A stretch of DNA of 64,000 nucleotides, from NCBI RefSeq assembly GCF_003732225.1, contig NZ_MOBJ01000008.1, forward strand, positions 1-64,000. The letters run 5' to 3'. The notes beneath the pieces are model-generated. The model was not told where the DNA came from, ran no database searches, and was given only the letters and a program-made list of their open reading frames with translations. Every line of letters starts with the position of its first letter. Position 1 is the stretch's first letter. Positions 8,247 to 20,441 of this stretch are shown here, piece after piece. The position numbers were made by a program, and so were the translations under genes. The stretch is from Pseudomonas brassicacearum (GTDB lineage Bacteria; Pseudomonadota; Gammaproteobacteria; Pseudomonadales; Pseudomonadaceae).

Positions 8247-9287
8247 ATGAACATACGGCGCAATCGGTGTTTCGCTCTGCCAGCTTTCGCCGTCCTGTTG
8301 ACTGCGCTGGCCGTTATGGACTTCGCAAACCTTCGTTACTGTCAGGCGGCAGACGAACCGCCGACTAGCGACCTGCCACTTAAACACGTCGCCGACATTC
8401 CTTTGCCTGGTGGCACCACTCGGCTCGACTATGAGAGCTACGATCCAGACCGCAAGCTGTTGTTCATCGCACATCTTGGCGACGGCGAAGTTATCGCCTT
8501 TGACATGCGTGGGTCCCGCGTCGTCGGGCGCATTGCGAATGTCTCGTCGGTACACGGTGTGCTTGTTATTCCTGAGTTGTCGCGTGTCTATGCGTCGGCG
8601 ACGGGTACCAACGAAATCGTGGCGATTGACGAAGCGACCCTGGCAGTTGTCAGTCGTATACCCGGCGGTGTCTATCCCGACGGCATGGCTTATGTGCCCG
8701 ACCTTCACAAGCTTTACGTATCGAACGAAAACGGCGAGACCGAAACGGTAATCGACGTGCGCACCAACACGCGTGTCACGACAATTGCGCTGGGAGGTGA
8801 AGTCGGCAACACACAATATGACCCGGTATCACGACACATTTTCATCAATATCCAGACACGTCGGCAACTTATCGAGATAGACCCCGCGACCGACCAAATC
8901 ATTGCGCGCATTGATCTGCCGGGGGCGCGTGGCAACCACGGTTTGTTGATCGAACCACGTGAGCGGCTTGCCTTTATCGCGTGCCAAGGTAACGACAAGC
9001 TCCTCGTACTGGACATGCACACCATGCGGGTCATCCAGGCGTTCGATACTGGGCGAACGCCTGATGTGCTTGCGTTCGATCCCATGCTGAGCACACTTTA
9101 TGTGGCCGCAGAGGCCGGCGTTGTGGCAATTTTTCACGTCAAGGACGCAGTCGTCACGAAAATCGGCAGTGGCCGTGTAGGCCCGCACGCGCATGTCGTA
9201 GCCGTCGACTCCGCGACACACCGCTCGTATTTTCCACTCAAGGATATCGACGGGCACCCGACACTACGGATTATGGAGCCCCGTTAA
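8247..9287 (+). CDS. YncE-like periplasmic beta-propeller protein
   Basis: 346 residues. The N-terminus has basic residues (MNIRRNRC) followed by a hydrophobic stretch ending near QAADE, a Sec signal peptide. The rest contains repeats of about 40 residues with patterns such as YVPDLHKLYVSNENG and YDPVSRHIFINIQ, typical of YncE/40-residue YVTN beta-propellers. Family members are periplasmic; E. coli YncE binds DNA in vitro and is iron regulated, but the general role is unclear. The gene has an AAAGAGGGT ribosome binding site. It stands between the chromate operon and an opposing operon. Confidence 0.78.
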   Translation: MNIRRNRCFALPAFAVLLTALAVMDFANLRYCQAADEPPTSDLPLKHVADIPLPGGTTRLDYESYDPDRKLLFIAHLGDGEVIAFDMRGSRVVGRIANVSSVHGVLVIPELSRVYASATGTNEIVAIDEATLAVVSRIPGGVYPDGMAYVPDLHKLYVSNENGETETVIDVRTNTRVTTIALGGEVGNTQYDPVSRHIFINIQTRRQLIEIDPATDQIIARIDLPGARGNHGLLIEPRERLAFIACQGNDKLLVLDMHTMRVIQAFDTGRTPDVLAFDPMLSTLYVAAEAGVVAIFHVKDAVVTKIGSGRVGPHAHVVAVDSATHRSYFPLKDIDGHPTLRIMEPR

Positions 9288-9363
9288 GGCGCGCGACGAG
9301 CATGGCCGATTGGCGCAACGCGCATTGAGTGAAAGCGGACATTCAACAGCGTACCCCAGCCTC

Positions 9364-9855
9364 CTACCCCAACACTTCAATCAAGTACCTGGGCGTCATC
9401 TTCGTCACCATAATCATCACGATCACAAACATTCCACAAAACCCCAAAACCCCCATCCAGAACCATTTCCTGTAAACGGATTTGTACTCATCATCGAGCC
9501 CCACCCCCGCCTCAACCGCACTCAAGGCCATCACGTGCAACCGCTTCTGAAGCACCAGCACCGGAAGCCAAAGCGAACCCACACACAGGAAGATGATCAG
9601 CGACGTCAGAACCCATTCCGTGGTCAGTGGAAGTCCGGCAAGCCTCACCAGCAGGTAGCCCGTCACGATCTGAATGAAGCCTGCCGGTGTGGTAATCCAG
9701 GTGTCGAACCGCACAACCATTCTGGCCACGTGCGCGATCACTTGAGGGTTGCCCGTGCGGCTGGCGGCGATCAAGTAGAGGTAAGACCCCATGCCGAATC
9801 CGAACAGGAAAATGGCGGCGATGACGTGGATGTACTTCAGGCACAGATAGAGCAT
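9364..9855 (-). CDS. DUF2269 family membrane protein
   Basis: 163 residues with four hydrophobic segments (near residues 8-28, 55-75, 82-102 and 132-152), matching DUF2269, a family of inner membrane proteins of unknown function. The start MLYLCLKYIHVIAAIFLFGF is typical for the family, with a His in the first segment. It begins 2 bases after the stop of the saccharopine-dehydrogenase-like gene, so both are one operon. Fixed pairs of this type suggest a shared role, possibly in lipid or redox metabolism (inference). Confidence 0.8.
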   Translation of the reverse strand: MLYLCLKYIHVIAAIFLFGFGMGSYLYLIAASRTGNPQVIAHVARMVVRFDTWITTPAGFIQIVTGYLLVRLAGLPLTTEWVLTSLIIFLCVGSLWLPVLVLQKRLHVMALSAVEAGVGLDDEYKSVYRKWFWMGVLGFCGMFVIVMIMVTKMTPRYLIEVLG

Positions 9856-9857
9856 GG

Positions 9858-10985
9858 TCAGCTCTGCTCGTCAGAAAAGTGTACGGACAAATGCAGATTC
9901 GCCGGATCGTTAATCGCGGCCATGTATTCATCGACGGTGATCTCGCCCACGCAGGCACGCGCACCGGGCTCGGGCAAGTACCCCTGGACGATTTTTGCGG
10001 CCAGGGCGACAGCTGCGCAGCTAGGGATTTCTGGGCCCTTGTCATTGATAGCCGTCAGTTGCACCGTCATGGACAGCGGCTTTGCGTCAACATCGATGCC
10101 CTGGACGTCGATGTACATTGCGCTTTTGCCATCGCCGAATCGTTCGAACCGCTGCCCCCAGCGATGCAACCTGGCAGCCCATGGCGCATGGTCTCGAACC
10201 AGCCCCACTCTCAGAGCCTGAGCGAGCAGGTAGTTAGCCACACCACTGAGCTTCAGGCCCGAGCCTGCTTTGAAGCTCAGGGTCTGGGCGCCATAACGGT
10301 GGGCGAAGATATCCATGTCCGGCACGTCGACATTGGCCAGAACCCGGGTGCCCAGCTGTTGCAGCTTGCGAAGCGTCAAGTCCTGCCAGCCCAATACTTC
10401 GTGCACCTGTCCATTCTTGAGTTGCTTGATCGGTTTACCTGCGTAGGCGAGTACGCCTTCGACGGTCGACAGTCCCGGCATCTTGGCTGAAGATGAAATA
10501 CCGTGTTCGATCGAGTCAATACGGTTAAAGCGATACCGGTGTTCATCGATTATTGCTGCCGATAGCGTCGGCACCGAACTGCAACCGCTGAGGATAGCCA
10601 CTCCCGCACGCTTGGCTTGTGCGTCGAGCGCTCCGATACTGGTAACGAAGGTACGGCAGTCAGACAGATCGCAGTAGTTCACGCCCGCGTCGATGCAGCC
10701 CTGCGCCACTGCATAGGACTGCCCCTGAAACGGACCGCCGGTATGGATAACCAGCTGGATACCCATCGCGCTCAAGGCGGTTTTGAACGCAGTGCCCATG
10801 GCATCGCCGCACCAGCTTTCACAGGCTGTGCCCGATTGAGCTTTCAACTCATCGACTTTGCGCAACAACTTGTGTGGATCGCGCCCTGAAACCACCAGAG
10901 ATACGCCTGGCATCACAACTAAATGTCGGCAAACGATGCTGCCGAAATTTCCGTAGCCACCGATCACCATCACCCTGAGTGTCAT
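9858..10985 (-). CDS. Saccharopine dehydrogenase-like NAD(P)-binding protein
   Basis: 375 residues. The N-terminus MTLRVMVIGGYGNFGSIVCRHL contains a GxGxxG Rossmann motif. The next 130 residues resemble the Sacchrp_dh_NADP domain, including the VIHTGGPFQGQSYAVAQGC and DAGVNYCDLSDCRTF blocks. Family members include trans-acting enoyl reductases and uncharacterised oxidoreductases; true lysine-pathway activity is unlikely from context. It is the first gene of a leftward operon with a DUF2269 membrane protein. The start has GGGAAGAG upstream. Confidence 0.8.
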   Translation of the reverse strand: MTLRVMVIGGYGNFGSIVCRHLVVMPGVSLVVSGRDPHKLLRKVDELKAQSGTACESWCGDAMGTAFKTALSAMGIQLVIHTGGPFQGQSYAVAQGCIDAGVNYCDLSDCRTFVTSIGALDAQAKRAGVAILSGCSSVPTLSAAIIDEHRYRFNRIDSIEHGISSSAKMPGLSTVEGVLAYAGKPIKQLKNGQVHEVLGWQDLTLRKLQQLGTRVLANVDVPDMDIFAHRYGAQTLSFKAGSGLKLSGVANYLLAQALRVGLVRDHAPWAARLHRWGQRFERFGDGKSAMYIDVQGIDVDAKPLSMTVQLTAINDKGPEIPSCAAVALAAKIVQGYLPEPGARACVGEITVDEYMAAINDPANLHLSVHFSDEQS

Positions 10986-11257
10986 TCAACTCTTCCCTAA
11001 ACCATTCGATCATGCGGCTAACTCACCCCCGAGATAGAGGCTGGGACGGAGCTTCTCTGATATCGAATGGCCAGGCAAGCGGCATTCGCAGTAGTTGTTG
11101 CCGCGTCGTGTAGCGGTCTTTTTTGCGCGCACGGGCACCTATGCCACTCGGGAGGATCAATCTTCCAAGGTGCCAAAGACTGCTTTAATGATTCAACTCC
11201 AGCCCTTGCAGTTCAATACCGGCAGGGCAACCCGGATGATTCAAAAGGAGCGCACGG

Positions 11258-12145
11258 ATGAACCGTCTCACGGCGAAAGATTTTGCCCCTGAACTGCTGG
11301 AGCTCTATGACTACTACGCCCATGGCACGATCAACCGGCGAGAGTTTCTGGATCGTGCGGCGTTGTTCACGTTAGGCGGTTTGACGGCCAGCGCACTCCT
11401 CGCCGCCCTGAGTCCAAATTATGCGCTCGCCGAGCAAGTGGAATTTACCGATCCGGACATCATCGCCGAGTACATCACCTATCCCTCACCCAAGGGACAC
11501 GGGCAAGTCCGTGGCTATCGGGTGCGCCCGGCGAAAGCTGCCGGCAAGGTGCCGGCGGTGGTGGTCGTGCATGAAAACCGTGGTCTCAACCCTTACATCG
11601 AGGATGTCGCCCGGCGGCTGGCCAAGGCGGGATTCATCGCCCTGGCTCCCGATGGCCTGACGTCGGTCGGAGGTTATCCCGGCAACGACGGGAAGGGTCA
11701 GGAGCTACAGCAGACCGTCGATCCTGAAAAACTCATGAATGACTTTTTCGCCGCCATCGAGTGGCTGATGAAGCATGACTCGACCACTGGAAAAGTCGGC
11801 ATCATCGGGTTCTGTTATGGCGGTGGCGTCGCCAATGCCGCGGCCGTGGCCTACCCAGAACTGGGTGCCGCAGTGTCGTTTTATGGCCGTCAGCCAAAGG
11901 CTGAAGAGGTCACCCGGATTCAGGCGCCTCTGCTGCTCCACTACGCCGAACTGGATACGCGCATTAATGAAGGATGGCCCGCCTATGAGAAGGCATTGAA
12001 AGCTGCCGGAAAGACTTACGAAGCCTACATTTACCCCGGCGTTAACCATGGTTTCCACAACGACTCCACGCCTCGATACGATGAAGCCGCCGCCAGGCTT
12101 GCATGGAGCAGGACACTGGATTGGTTCCGGCGGTACCTGGCTTAG
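11258..12145 (+). CDS. YghX-like dienelactone hydrolase family protein
   Basis: 295 residues. An alpha/beta hydrolase of the dienelactone hydrolase type: nucleophile Cys186 in GFCYGGG, likely acid Asp233 (AELDTR), His264 (GVNHGF), and the family Glu106 in HENRGL. An RREFLDR sequence at 28-34 before a hydrophobic stretch to about residue 58 looks like a twin-arginine signal, though preceded by an unusually long N-region, as in YghX. The start has AAAAGGAG 8 bases upstream. The substrate is unknown. The gene is monocistronic. Confidence 0.85.
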   Translation: MNRLTAKDFAPELLELYDYYAHGTINRREFLDRAALFTLGGLTASALLAALSPNYALAEQVEFTDPDIIAEYITYPSPKGHGQVRGYRVRPAKAAGKVPAVVVVHENRGLNPYIEDVARRLAKAGFIALAPDGLTSVGGYPGNDGKGQELQQTVDPEKLMNDFFAAIEWLMKHDSTTGKVGIIGFCYGGGVANAAAVAYPELGAAVSFYGRQPKAEEVTRIQAPLLLHYAELDTRINEGWPAYEKALKAAGKTYEAYIYPGVNHGFHNDSTPRYDEAAARLAWSRTLDWFRRYLA

Positions 12146-12239
12146 TGTTGAAAACGTCACGCAAAACGAGAACATGCGGACGCTCAGTGAGGCGCGGCAC
12201 CCAGCACGAACATCTCTACTGCTGGGTCGATGGCCTCAT

Positions 12240-12815
12240 TCATGAGCCCGATCCTGGCTGTAGCCATTTCCCGAACAGCCGGGTCACCCGTGGCATGAAC
12301 ACATAGACCACCAGCAGCACAATGCTGGCCGTGATCAGCACATTGCCTTGCACGTAGCCACCCAGCCAGGGCATCCAGCCAAACAGCGGTTTGAACAGCA
12401 TTGGCACCAAAAAGCTCAGGGGCAGGATGACCAGAAAGGTCACGCAGGCCTGTTTCCAGCGCGGTGGCGGCGGCGCAGTTGCATCGATCGGAGTAAACCA
12501 GAACTCATGGTCGGCATTGACCTCGGTCTGGTCGCCATCGGCGAGCAATGGCTGCGCCTCTTCCACCAGCGTGCGGCGGTCCTCGGAGTCGAGCCAATCC
12601 TGCAATTGTTCGGTCGTGGCGAAGCGCAGCACACTGGTGAATTGAGCCAGCCCCTGGCTTTGTCCGCGCACCACATCAATGCCCAGATGCCCCGGATAGG
12701 TACGCGCCTTGGCGATGGTGCGACGCAACCAGTTTTCGTACGCCTCATCCCCGCCCTTTTTGACCCGATGGCGCACCAGCAGCGTGACCACGCCTTCCGA
12801 CAATTCGATGTTCAT
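12240..12815 (-). CDS. Antibiotic-biosynthesis-monooxygenase domain protein with membrane tail
   Basis: 191 residues. The N-terminal 90 residues (VTLLVRHRVKKGGDEAYENWL, then YPGHLGIDVVRG) form an ABM-type ferredoxin-like domain. The C-terminal part has two hydrophobic segments (about 125-145 and 155-177) with a proline-rich linker. This arrangement is common in uncharacterised proteobacterial membrane proteins. I place the start at the ATG at 12815, preceded by GGAGAG, rather than the upstream in-frame codon. It lies 78 bases downstream of the YcaC-like gene and is probably in the same operon. Confidence 0.8.
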   Translation of the reverse strand: MNIELSEGVVTLLVRHRVKKGGDEAYENWLRRTIAKARTYPGHLGIDVVRGQSQGLAQFTSVLRFATTEQLQDWLDSEDRRTLVEEAQPLLADGDQTEVNADHEFWFTPIDATAPPPPRWKQACVTFLVILPLSFLVPMLFKPLFGWMPWLGGYVQGNVLITASIVLLVVYVFMPRVTRLFGKWLQPGSGS

Positions 12816-12893
12816 GATTGACTCTCCGACCATAGCTCCTGGCAGTGACGGCGCAGCGAACTGCGCCGTTGAGCATCTGAATTTTTCCGTGAC

Positions 12894-13538
12894 TCACTTG
12901 ACCTGACGTTGCGGCGCCTTGTGCACCATGGTGTAGGCGTAATCCACGCCCATGCCGTAGGCACCACTGTGTTCCAGCACCAGGCCCATCACTGCGTCGT
13001 AAGTCTCTTTGTGTGCCCAGTCACGCTGGTACTCGAGCAACACTTGTTGCCAGGTCACCGGCACCGCGCCGGCCTGGATCATCCGCTGCACCGACATGTC
13101 GTGAGCTTCCTTGCTCGTCCCGCCCGATGCGTCGGTGACGATGTACACCTCGTAACCTTCGGCCAGTGCTTCCAGCGCCGGGAAGTTCAAGCACACTTCA
13201 GTCCACAGTGCAGCCATGATCAGTTTCTTGCGACCGGTGGCCTTCACCGCCTCCACCAGTTTTTTGTCTTCCCAGGAGTTCATCGAGGTGCGCTCGATGG
13301 GCTTCTGGTCCGGAAACACACTGAGCAATTCCGGCCAGATGTAGCCGCTGAAGCTTTCGGTTTCGACCGACGTCAAAATGGTCGGCACGTTGAAAATCTT
13401 CGCAGCTTTGGCCAGTGCAACGGTGTTGTTCTTCAAGGTCTGACGATCGATCGATTGCACGCCGAACGACATTTGCGGCTGGTGGTCGATCAGGATCAGA
13501 GCGGAGTTGGTTGGGTTGAGCAATTCACGAATGGACAT
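12894..13538 (-). CDS. YcaC-type cysteine hydrolase (isochorismatase family)
   Basis: 214 residues. Isochorismatase-like fold with the first catalytic residue Asp18 in LILIDHQPQM and nucleophile Cys116 in LWTEVCLNFPALEAL, then VYIVTDASGGTS. It is closest in pattern to YcaC of E. coli and P. aeruginosa, an octameric hydrolase of unknown substrate. The gene is divergent from a LysR regulator (13715), whose product probably controls it. The downstream ABM-domain gene follows on the same strand. Confidence 0.87.
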   Translation of the reverse strand: MSIRELLNPTNSALILIDHQPQMSFGVQSIDRQTLKNNTVALAKAAKIFNVPTILTSVETESFSGYIWPELLSVFPDQKPIERTSMNSWEDKKLVEAVKATGRKKLIMAALWTEVCLNFPALEALAEGYEVYIVTDASGGTSKEAHDMSVQRMIQAGAVPVTWQQVLLEYQRDWAHKETYDAVMGLVLEHSGAYGMGVDYAYTMVHKAPQRQVK

Positions 13539-13714
13539 GGCGTGTTCCTTTTGATGTCGGTGTTCTGGATGGATGAGTTCTTTGGACTGCCAAGCTCGGT
13601 GCGTACTCCGGTGGGAGACTGTGTGCTACCGGCTTGGAACCTAATGTAGTTTCTGGATAAAACCGAAACAATTACCTAAAATGCATAATCATTATTTCCA
13701 AAATAGGGACAGTC

Positions 13715-14608
13715 TTGGACCGGATCGAATGCATGCGTGCTTTTGTCGCCACCGTCGGAGCAAACGGCTTCGCCGCCGCAGCCCGAGCGATGGATGTGCC
13801 ACGCTCAAAAGTCAGCAAACAAATTCAGGCACTGGAAGAGGCCATCGGTGTGCAACTGCTGCAGCGCACGACACGCAGCCTGCACCTGACCGAGGCTGGC
13901 GCGGAGTACTACGAAGCGGCCCGTGAAGTGATCGCGTCCGTGGACGAAGCCGAGCAACGTGCCCGTAACGGAATTGGCGAACTACGCGGCGTACTGCGGG
14001 TCAACGCGCCGATGTCGTTCGGTCTGCGTCGGCTGGGACCGCTGATCCCGTTGTTTCATGAGCAGCATCCGAACATTGAGCTGCAACTGGTCCTGAGTGA
14101 CCAGCAGGTCGACCCGGTACGCGGCGGCTTCGATGTAACCATCCGCATCGCGAGCATGCCGGACTCCTCCCTGGTAGCCCGCTTGTTGGCACCCGCTCCG
14201 CGGATCATGGTCGCCTCCCCTGCCTATCTTGAGCGCGCGGGTATACCGCAATCGCCAAAGGACCTGAGCGCACACCAATGCTTGAATTACGGCTATCTGC
14301 AGAGCGGCGTCAGCCTGCAACTAAGCAACGGTCAGGAGACACAGCGCGTGCACGTCACCGGCCCCCTGCATGCCAACAATGGCGACCTGCTGGCCCAAGC
14401 CGCCGAGGCCGGCATGGGCATTGCCCTGCTGCCGAATTTCATTGTCGAAGACGCTCTCGCAGCAGGCCGGCTGGTGGCGGTGCTGTGCGAATGGCAGGCC
14501 CCGCCGATCACCATCAACGCGGTCTACTCGTCGGCACGTCGGGTCCCGCAGAAGACTCGGGCGTTTATTGACTTTCTGGTGGCGGAACTTACGCGCATTG
14601 GGCTATAG
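13715..14608 (+). CDS. LysR-family transcriptional regulator (TTG start)
   Basis: 297 residues. The N-terminal winged HTH ([20 protein letters not shown], then [15 protein letters not shown] and [13 protein letters not shown]) is followed by a LysR substrate-binding domain. The reading starts at a TTG, since the HTH aligns from this codon; the next ATG would trim the first helix. It is transcribed divergently from the YcaC-like gene with a 176-base shared region. The product likely regulates that operon. The 3' end overlaps the convergent chemoreceptor gene by 6 bases. Confidence 0.88.
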   Translation: MDRIECMRAFVATVGANGFAAAARAMDVPRSKVSKQIQALEEAIGVQLLQRTTRSLHLTEAGAEYYEAAREVIASVDEAEQRARNGIGELRGVLRVNAPMSFGLRRLGPLIPLFHEQHPNIELQLVLSDQQVDPVRGGFDVTIRIASMPDSSLVARLLAPAPRIMVASPAYLERAGIPQSPKDLSAHQCLNYGYLQSGVSLQLSNGQETQRVHVTGPLHANNGDLLAQAAEAGMGIALLPNFIVEDALAAGRLVAVLCEWQAPPITINAVYSSARRVPQKTRAFIDFLVAELTRIGL

Positions 14609-16561
14609 GCGGAAACGCAGCACCAGGGCTTGCTGGTTGTTGGCCACTTGCTGCAGGTGCTCGCCGCTGCTGCGGGTATGCGCCGCATTCCGCCGGTTAT
14701 CGCGGGTCATGTCGTGCAAGCGGTGCATATGCTGATTCACTTCCTGCGTGGTCTCCGCCTGTTCGTCCGCAGCGACGGCGATCTGCACGGCAAGGGCGTG
14801 CACGCCTTGCAGGGAGTTGTCCAACTGGCTGAACGAGGTCAGCACAACCTGGGTTTCACGCTCCAGCGTCTGTGCTTGTTCGGCCGAGGCCTGCATCGCC
14901 TGCAGAGCTTCGGTGGAAGAGCTTTGCAAGGTGTTGGTGATGGCAACGATTTCTTCGGTGGCGCTGCTGGTGCGTTGGGCAAGGTTGCGCACCTCGTCGG
15001 CGACCACAGCAAAGCCACGGCCTTGTTCCCCGGCGCGCGCAGCTTCGATAGCGGCGTTGAGTGCCAGCAGATTGGTTTGTTCGGCAATTGCGCGGATCAC
15101 CGCGAGCACGGTGCCGATTTTCAGGGCGTCGCTGGTCAGGGTGTCGACCACGCTGCCGGCCCGGCCGATGTCGTTCAGCAAGCGTCCCTGCTGGCCGATC
15201 ATCTGTTGCAAGGTGCCTTGCATCTCGCCAAAAGCACCCCGTGCGGCGGTGCTGCCGTGTGCACTGTCGGCGGCGTTGCGGGCAATTTCCTGCACGGTGC
15301 AGGACATTTGCTCGACGGCGCTGACAACCATTTCCAGCGACTCTTGCTGCAGGTCGAGGCGTTCGCTGGTTTGCCCGGCAGCGCTTAGAATTTCGCTGCT
15401 GGCCTGACCAACATCCTGGCTGGATTGGCGCAGACGCTCAATCACATCGCGCCAGGCCTGGGCCATTTCATGCAGGGCCAGCATCAAGCCGGCCTGTTGT
15501 CGTTGCTCGGTCGGCAAGTTCAGCTCGCCTGCGGCCAAGCGACGGGCCAGTACCGTCATATTGCTCGGTTCGCCACCCAGCGGACGCATCACACTGCGAC
15601 TGACCAACCAAGTGGCGATGACAACGGCGGCGACGGTCAGCAAGCCCAGCAGCAAGACTTGCCACATCAGCTGGCGCACCGGGGCGAACGCCTGGGCCTG
15701 ATCCATTTCGGCAATCAAGGCCCAGTGGTTGTCATCGAAGGCGACGGGGACAAATACTTTCAGTGCTCTATTGCCGTCCAGCCCCGGTTCGGCGATGCGT
15801 CCTTGTTGGCCCGCGAGGGCATTGCTGACGGCACTGCCAGTGAGGCCAACTTGCGCATAGAGGCTGCGGTTGACCTGGCGTTCCGGGAAGCGTGCCGAGT
15901 CCGAACGCAGGCCGGCATCGCTGCCGACCAGGTAGGTTTCGCCTTTTTCACCCAGGCCCTGGCGGGTTTGCATCACGTTGTTGAGCGGAGCAATGGGTAA
16001 CTCCAGAACCAGAGTCATTTGCAGCTCACCGTTCGACATCACGGGGGTGGCCAAATACTGGGTCGGCTCCTTGCTCAACGGGTTGTACTGCAGATCACTG
16101 ATCAATGGTTTGCCGCTATCGCGGCTTTGCTTGACCAGGCGCGCCAGCGAGGTGTCGCGCAGGCTGTCTTCGCTGAGGTTGTGCTTTTCGTCACTGTCGC
16201 TCTGCAGACTGAGCATGACGGTGCCATTGGGCATGATCAGTTTCAGCTCGCGGTAACCAAAGGTGCTGATGAAGTGTTGAAACATCGGGCGGTCGTAATG
16301 GGCGGTACTGATCAACGCAGAGTCGTCCAGTCCCTGGTAGTTGTTGCTCAGGTTACTGGCCAGGGTGCTGATCTGGTTGCGCCGCTCCTGCCAGTTATCC
16401 AGCAATTGCTGCTGTTTGATATGGGCAACCGCCTCGAGGGCGTTCAGCGTCTGCTCGCGCAGGGCCGTACTGGCTTGTTGATAGACCGTAAATGCCATGC
16501 CCAGAACCGGGATCAAACCGATCAACAGGTAGCTTAGGGCTAACTTCAAGCGTAACGGCAT
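14603..16561 (-). CDS. Methyl-accepting chemotaxis protein
   Basis: 652 residues. Layout: membrane segment 1 (about 6-28), a large periplasmic sensor (cache-type, about 30-280), membrane segment 2 (about 287-307), HAMP, and the signalling domain. The highly conserved hairpin tip reads [20 protein letters not shown]. It would signal through CheA/CheW to the flagellar motor; the ligand is not predictable. The start is the ATG at 16561 with GCGGAG upstream; a TTG two codons earlier is less likely. No che genes are adjacent. Confidence 0.93.
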   Translation of the reverse strand: MPLRLKLALSYLLIGLIPVLGMAFTVYQQASTALREQTLNALEAVAHIKQQQLLDNWQERRNQISTLASNLSNNYQGLDDSALISTAHYDRPMFQHFISTFGYRELKLIMPNGTVMLSLQSDSDEKHNLSEDSLRDTSLARLVKQSRDSGKPLISDLQYNPLSKEPTQYLATPVMSNGELQMTLVLELPIAPLNNVMQTRQGLGEKGETYLVGSDAGLRSDSARFPERQVNRSLYAQVGLTGSAVSNALAGQQGRIAEPGLDGNRALKVFVPVAFDDNHWALIAEMDQAQAFAPVRQLMWQVLLLGLLTVAAVVIATWLVSRSVMRPLGGEPSNMTVLARRLAAGELNLPTEQRQQAGLMLALHEMAQAWRDVIERLRQSSQDVGQASSEILSAAGQTSERLDLQQESLEMVVSAVEQMSCTVQEIARNAADSAHGSTAARGAFGEMQGTLQQMIGQQGRLLNDIGRAGSVVDTLTSDALKIGTVLAVIRAIAEQTNLLALNAAIEAARAGEQGRGFAVVADEVRNLAQRTSSATEEIVAITNTLQSSSTEALQAMQASAEQAQTLERETQVVLTSFSQLDNSLQGVHALAVQIAVAADEQAETTQEVNQHMHRLHDMTRDNRRNAAHTRSSGEHLQQVANNQQALVLRFRL

Positions 16562-16599
16562 GTTCAACGACTCCGCGGGTAGAAGGGTTACAGATCAAG

Positions 16600-16800
16600 G
16601 TGTTTGTAAATTATTCTGCAAGATCCGTGCAAATTATCGAACACGATGGGAAGGTTTGAGCAGCGCTTGCGGTAGTCCGCTGGCGTGAGCTGATAGGTGC
16701 GGCGGAACCAGCGCCCCCAACAAGGTGTCGATGGCGCTCTGGCGCACGATGCGCAAGTCACCCTCATGGAGCGCGTGGAAGGCTTGATAAATGGCGGTGA
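16600..16800 (-). pseudogene. Decayed fragment with an AraC-type C-terminus
   Basis: On the minus strand one frame reads AIYQAFHALHEGDLRIVRQ and shortly after, in another frame, GRWFRRTYQLTPADYRKRC. The latter is the typical end of an AraC/XylS DNA-binding domain. The shift of frame within about 40 bases and lack of an N-terminal part suggest a degraded gene. The origin of the first part is unclear. The rest of the gap 16562-17018 shows no further gene. Confidence 0.4.
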
Positions 16801-17018
16801 CGGGGAGGAGCAATAAAAGCGTCTCTGTCTGGCAGCAGACAGCAAACAGAGCTGCTAGGGTTAAATCCGCATGACGTCGAAGTCTCTACAGTGTGGTGGG
16901 GCTGAGCTGCGTTTTTGTTCGTGACCAAGCCCTACACCTGCCACTGCTGTTCGTTGACGGTGGTGTAGTCCGAGATCTTCCTAATCCATCGAGTGGCTCT
17001 TAACCCAGGACAAAAATC

Positions 17019-17621
17019 ATGGCGAAGGTACTTGTTCTCTATTACTCAATGTACGGTCACCTTGAAACGATGGCTAGCGCAGTGGCCGAAGGCGCACAAT
17101 CCGTACCCGGCACCGACGTGACGATCAAGCGTGTCGCTGAAACCATCCCGGCCGAACAGGCAGCAGCCATCGGCGTCAAGCTTGACCAGAAGGCACCGGT
17201 GGCTGCACCTGACGAGCTTGCCAATTACGACGCCATCATCTTTGGTACACCGACGCGCTTTGGCAATATGGCCGGACAGATGCGCACGTTTCTCGACCAG
17301 ACCGGCGGACTGTGGATGAGTGGTGCCCTCGTCGGGAAGATCGGCAGTGTTTTTGCGTCGACGGGTACGCAGCATGGTGGCCAGGAAACCACTATTACGT
17401 CGTTCCACAGCACACTCTTGCATCAGGGGATGGTCATCGTGGGTGTGCCTTACACATGCTCAGGGCTGACCAACATGAGCGAGATCACCGGCGGTACGCC
17501 CTATGGCGCGACTACGCTGGCAGGCGCCGACGGGAAACGGCAACCGTCACAAAATGAACTGGATATTGCGCGCTTCCAGGGCAAACATGTCGCTGAGCTT
17601 GCAAAAAAAATCGCGGGTTAG
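17019..17621 (+). CDS. wrbA: NAD(P)H:quinone oxidoreductase WrbA
   Basis: 200 residues, starting [19 protein letters not shown], the flavodoxin-like FMN-binding loop of WrbA. Further WrbA blocks are [34 protein letters not shown] and [12 protein letters not shown]. WrbA is a tetrameric FMN enzyme that reduces quinones by two electrons and protects against oxidative stress. The length is that of the family. The gene is monocistronic, about 200 bases before the CBS gene. Confidence 0.95.
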   Translation: MAKVLVLYYSMYGHLETMASAVAEGAQSVPGTDVTIKRVAETIPAEQAAAIGVKLDQKAPVAAPDELANYDAIIFGTPTRFGNMAGQMRTFLDQTGGLWMSGALVGKIGSVFASTGTQHGGQETTITSFHSTLLHQGMVIVGVPYTCSGLTNMSEITGGTPYGATTLAGADGKRQPSQNELDIARFQGKHVAELAKKIAG

Positions 17622-17822
17622 CGCTAACACGTAAACGAGCATATGTTGCAGGACAGCAGTCGCTGAGTCGTTTCGGCGGCGACGCTACCGGTTGGCTGCG
17701 TAAAGTTGCGGGCAGCACAATCCCGGCCTATGTTTCATGCGAGACATTGCCTGCGACTCGCGCGCTTGACTGGCCGCAGGTTGCGGTCCATCCAGTGCTA
17801 ATTCCCGCAGCGAGATGACAAC

Positions 17823-19195
17823 ATGCCGAACGACTCCCGCCCCGCCGTGCTCGAACTGATCGGCAATACGCCACTGGTGCGCGTCAGCCGCTTCGATACC
17901 GGCCCGTGCACGTTGTTCCTCAAGCTCGAATCGCAGAACCCCGGCGGTTCGATCAAGGATCGCATCGGCCTGGCGATGATCGATGCCGCCGAGCGCGATG
18001 GCCGTCTGCGACCCGGCGGCACCATCGTCGAGGCTACCGCTGGCAACACTGGCCTCGGCCTGGCCCTGGTCGGCCGCGCCAAGGGTTACCGGGTGGTGTT
18101 GGTGGTGCCGGACAAGATGTCCACCGAGAAGGTCCTGCACCTCAAGGCGATGGGCGCCGAGGTGCACATCACGCGCTCCGACGTCGGCAAGGGCCATCCC
18201 GAGTATTACCAGGACGTTGCCGCGCGGCTGGCGCAGGAAATTCCCGAGGCCTTCTTCGCCGATCAGTTCAACAACCCGGCCAACCCGCTGGCCCACGAAT
18301 GCAGCACCGCACCGGAGATCTGGGCGCAGACTCAGCATGATCTGGATGCCATCGTCGTCGGCGTCGGTTCGGCCGGCACGCTGACCGGGCTGACCCGCTT
18401 CTTCCGCCGCGTGCAGCCGGACCTGGAAATGGTGCTGGCCGACCCGGTCGGCTCGGTGATGGCCGAATACAGCCGCAGCGGCACCCTCGGCACACCCGGT
18501 TCGTGGGCGGTGGAAGGTATCGGCGAAGACTTCATTCCATCGATTGCCGACCTTTCCAGCGTGCGCCACGCCTACTCGATCAGCGACGAGGAAAGCTTCG
18601 ATCACGCCCGCCAACTGCTGCGCGCCGAAGGCATTCTCGGCGGCTCTTCGACCGGCACCTTGCTGGCGGCGGCACTGCGCTACTGTCGCGAACAAACCGA
18701 ACCGAAACGGGTGGTCAGCTTCGTCTGCGATACCGGCACCCGTTACCTGTCGAAGATCTACAACGACCAGTGGATGACTGATCAGGGCCTGCTTGCGCGC
18801 AAGCGTTACGGCGATCTGCGCGACCTGATCGCGCGGCGCTTCGAGGATGGCCGGGTGATCAGCGTCGGCCCGGACGATACGCTGCTCACCGCCTTCCAGC
18901 GCATGCGCCTGGCTGATGTGTCGCAGCTGCCGGTGCTGGTGGGCGGACAGCGACTGATCGGCGTAATCGACGAGTCCGATATTCTACTCGACGTGCATGA
19001 AGACGCTTCGCACTTCCGTGCGACCGTGGCCAGCGCAATGACCGACAAACTGGAAACCCTGCCTCCCGGCGCCAGTCTGGCTAAACTGCAGGCGGAACTC
19101 GACCGTGGGCTGGTGGCGATCATTGCCGACACCTCGGGCTTTTACGGCCTGATTACCCGCGTCGACATGCTCAATCACTTGCGGAGATCCCTCGC

Positions 19196-19199
<4 letters not shown>
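17823..19199 (+). CDS. cbs: Cystathionine beta-synthase
   Basis: 458 residues. The N-terminal 330 residues form a PLP enzyme with KLESQNPGGSIKDRIG (Lys of the Schiff base), the phosphate-binding-type EATAGNTGLGLAL, and VGVGSAGTLTGL. The C-terminal 120 residues hold two CBS domains (around DTLLTAFQRMRLADVSQLPV and ATVASAMTD). It condenses homocysteine and serine to cystathionine, the first step of reverse transsulfuration. Its stop overlaps the next gene's start (ATGA), so both are cotranscribed. The block is visibly more GC-rich than its neighbours. Confidence 0.9.
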
Positions 19200-20374
<1,175 letters not shown>

Positions 20375-20441
20375 GCGACCTGCGAAAGACTGCGACACGC
20401 TATTCATTTCTTGCGATCACTGCATCAGCCGGGAGATTGAC

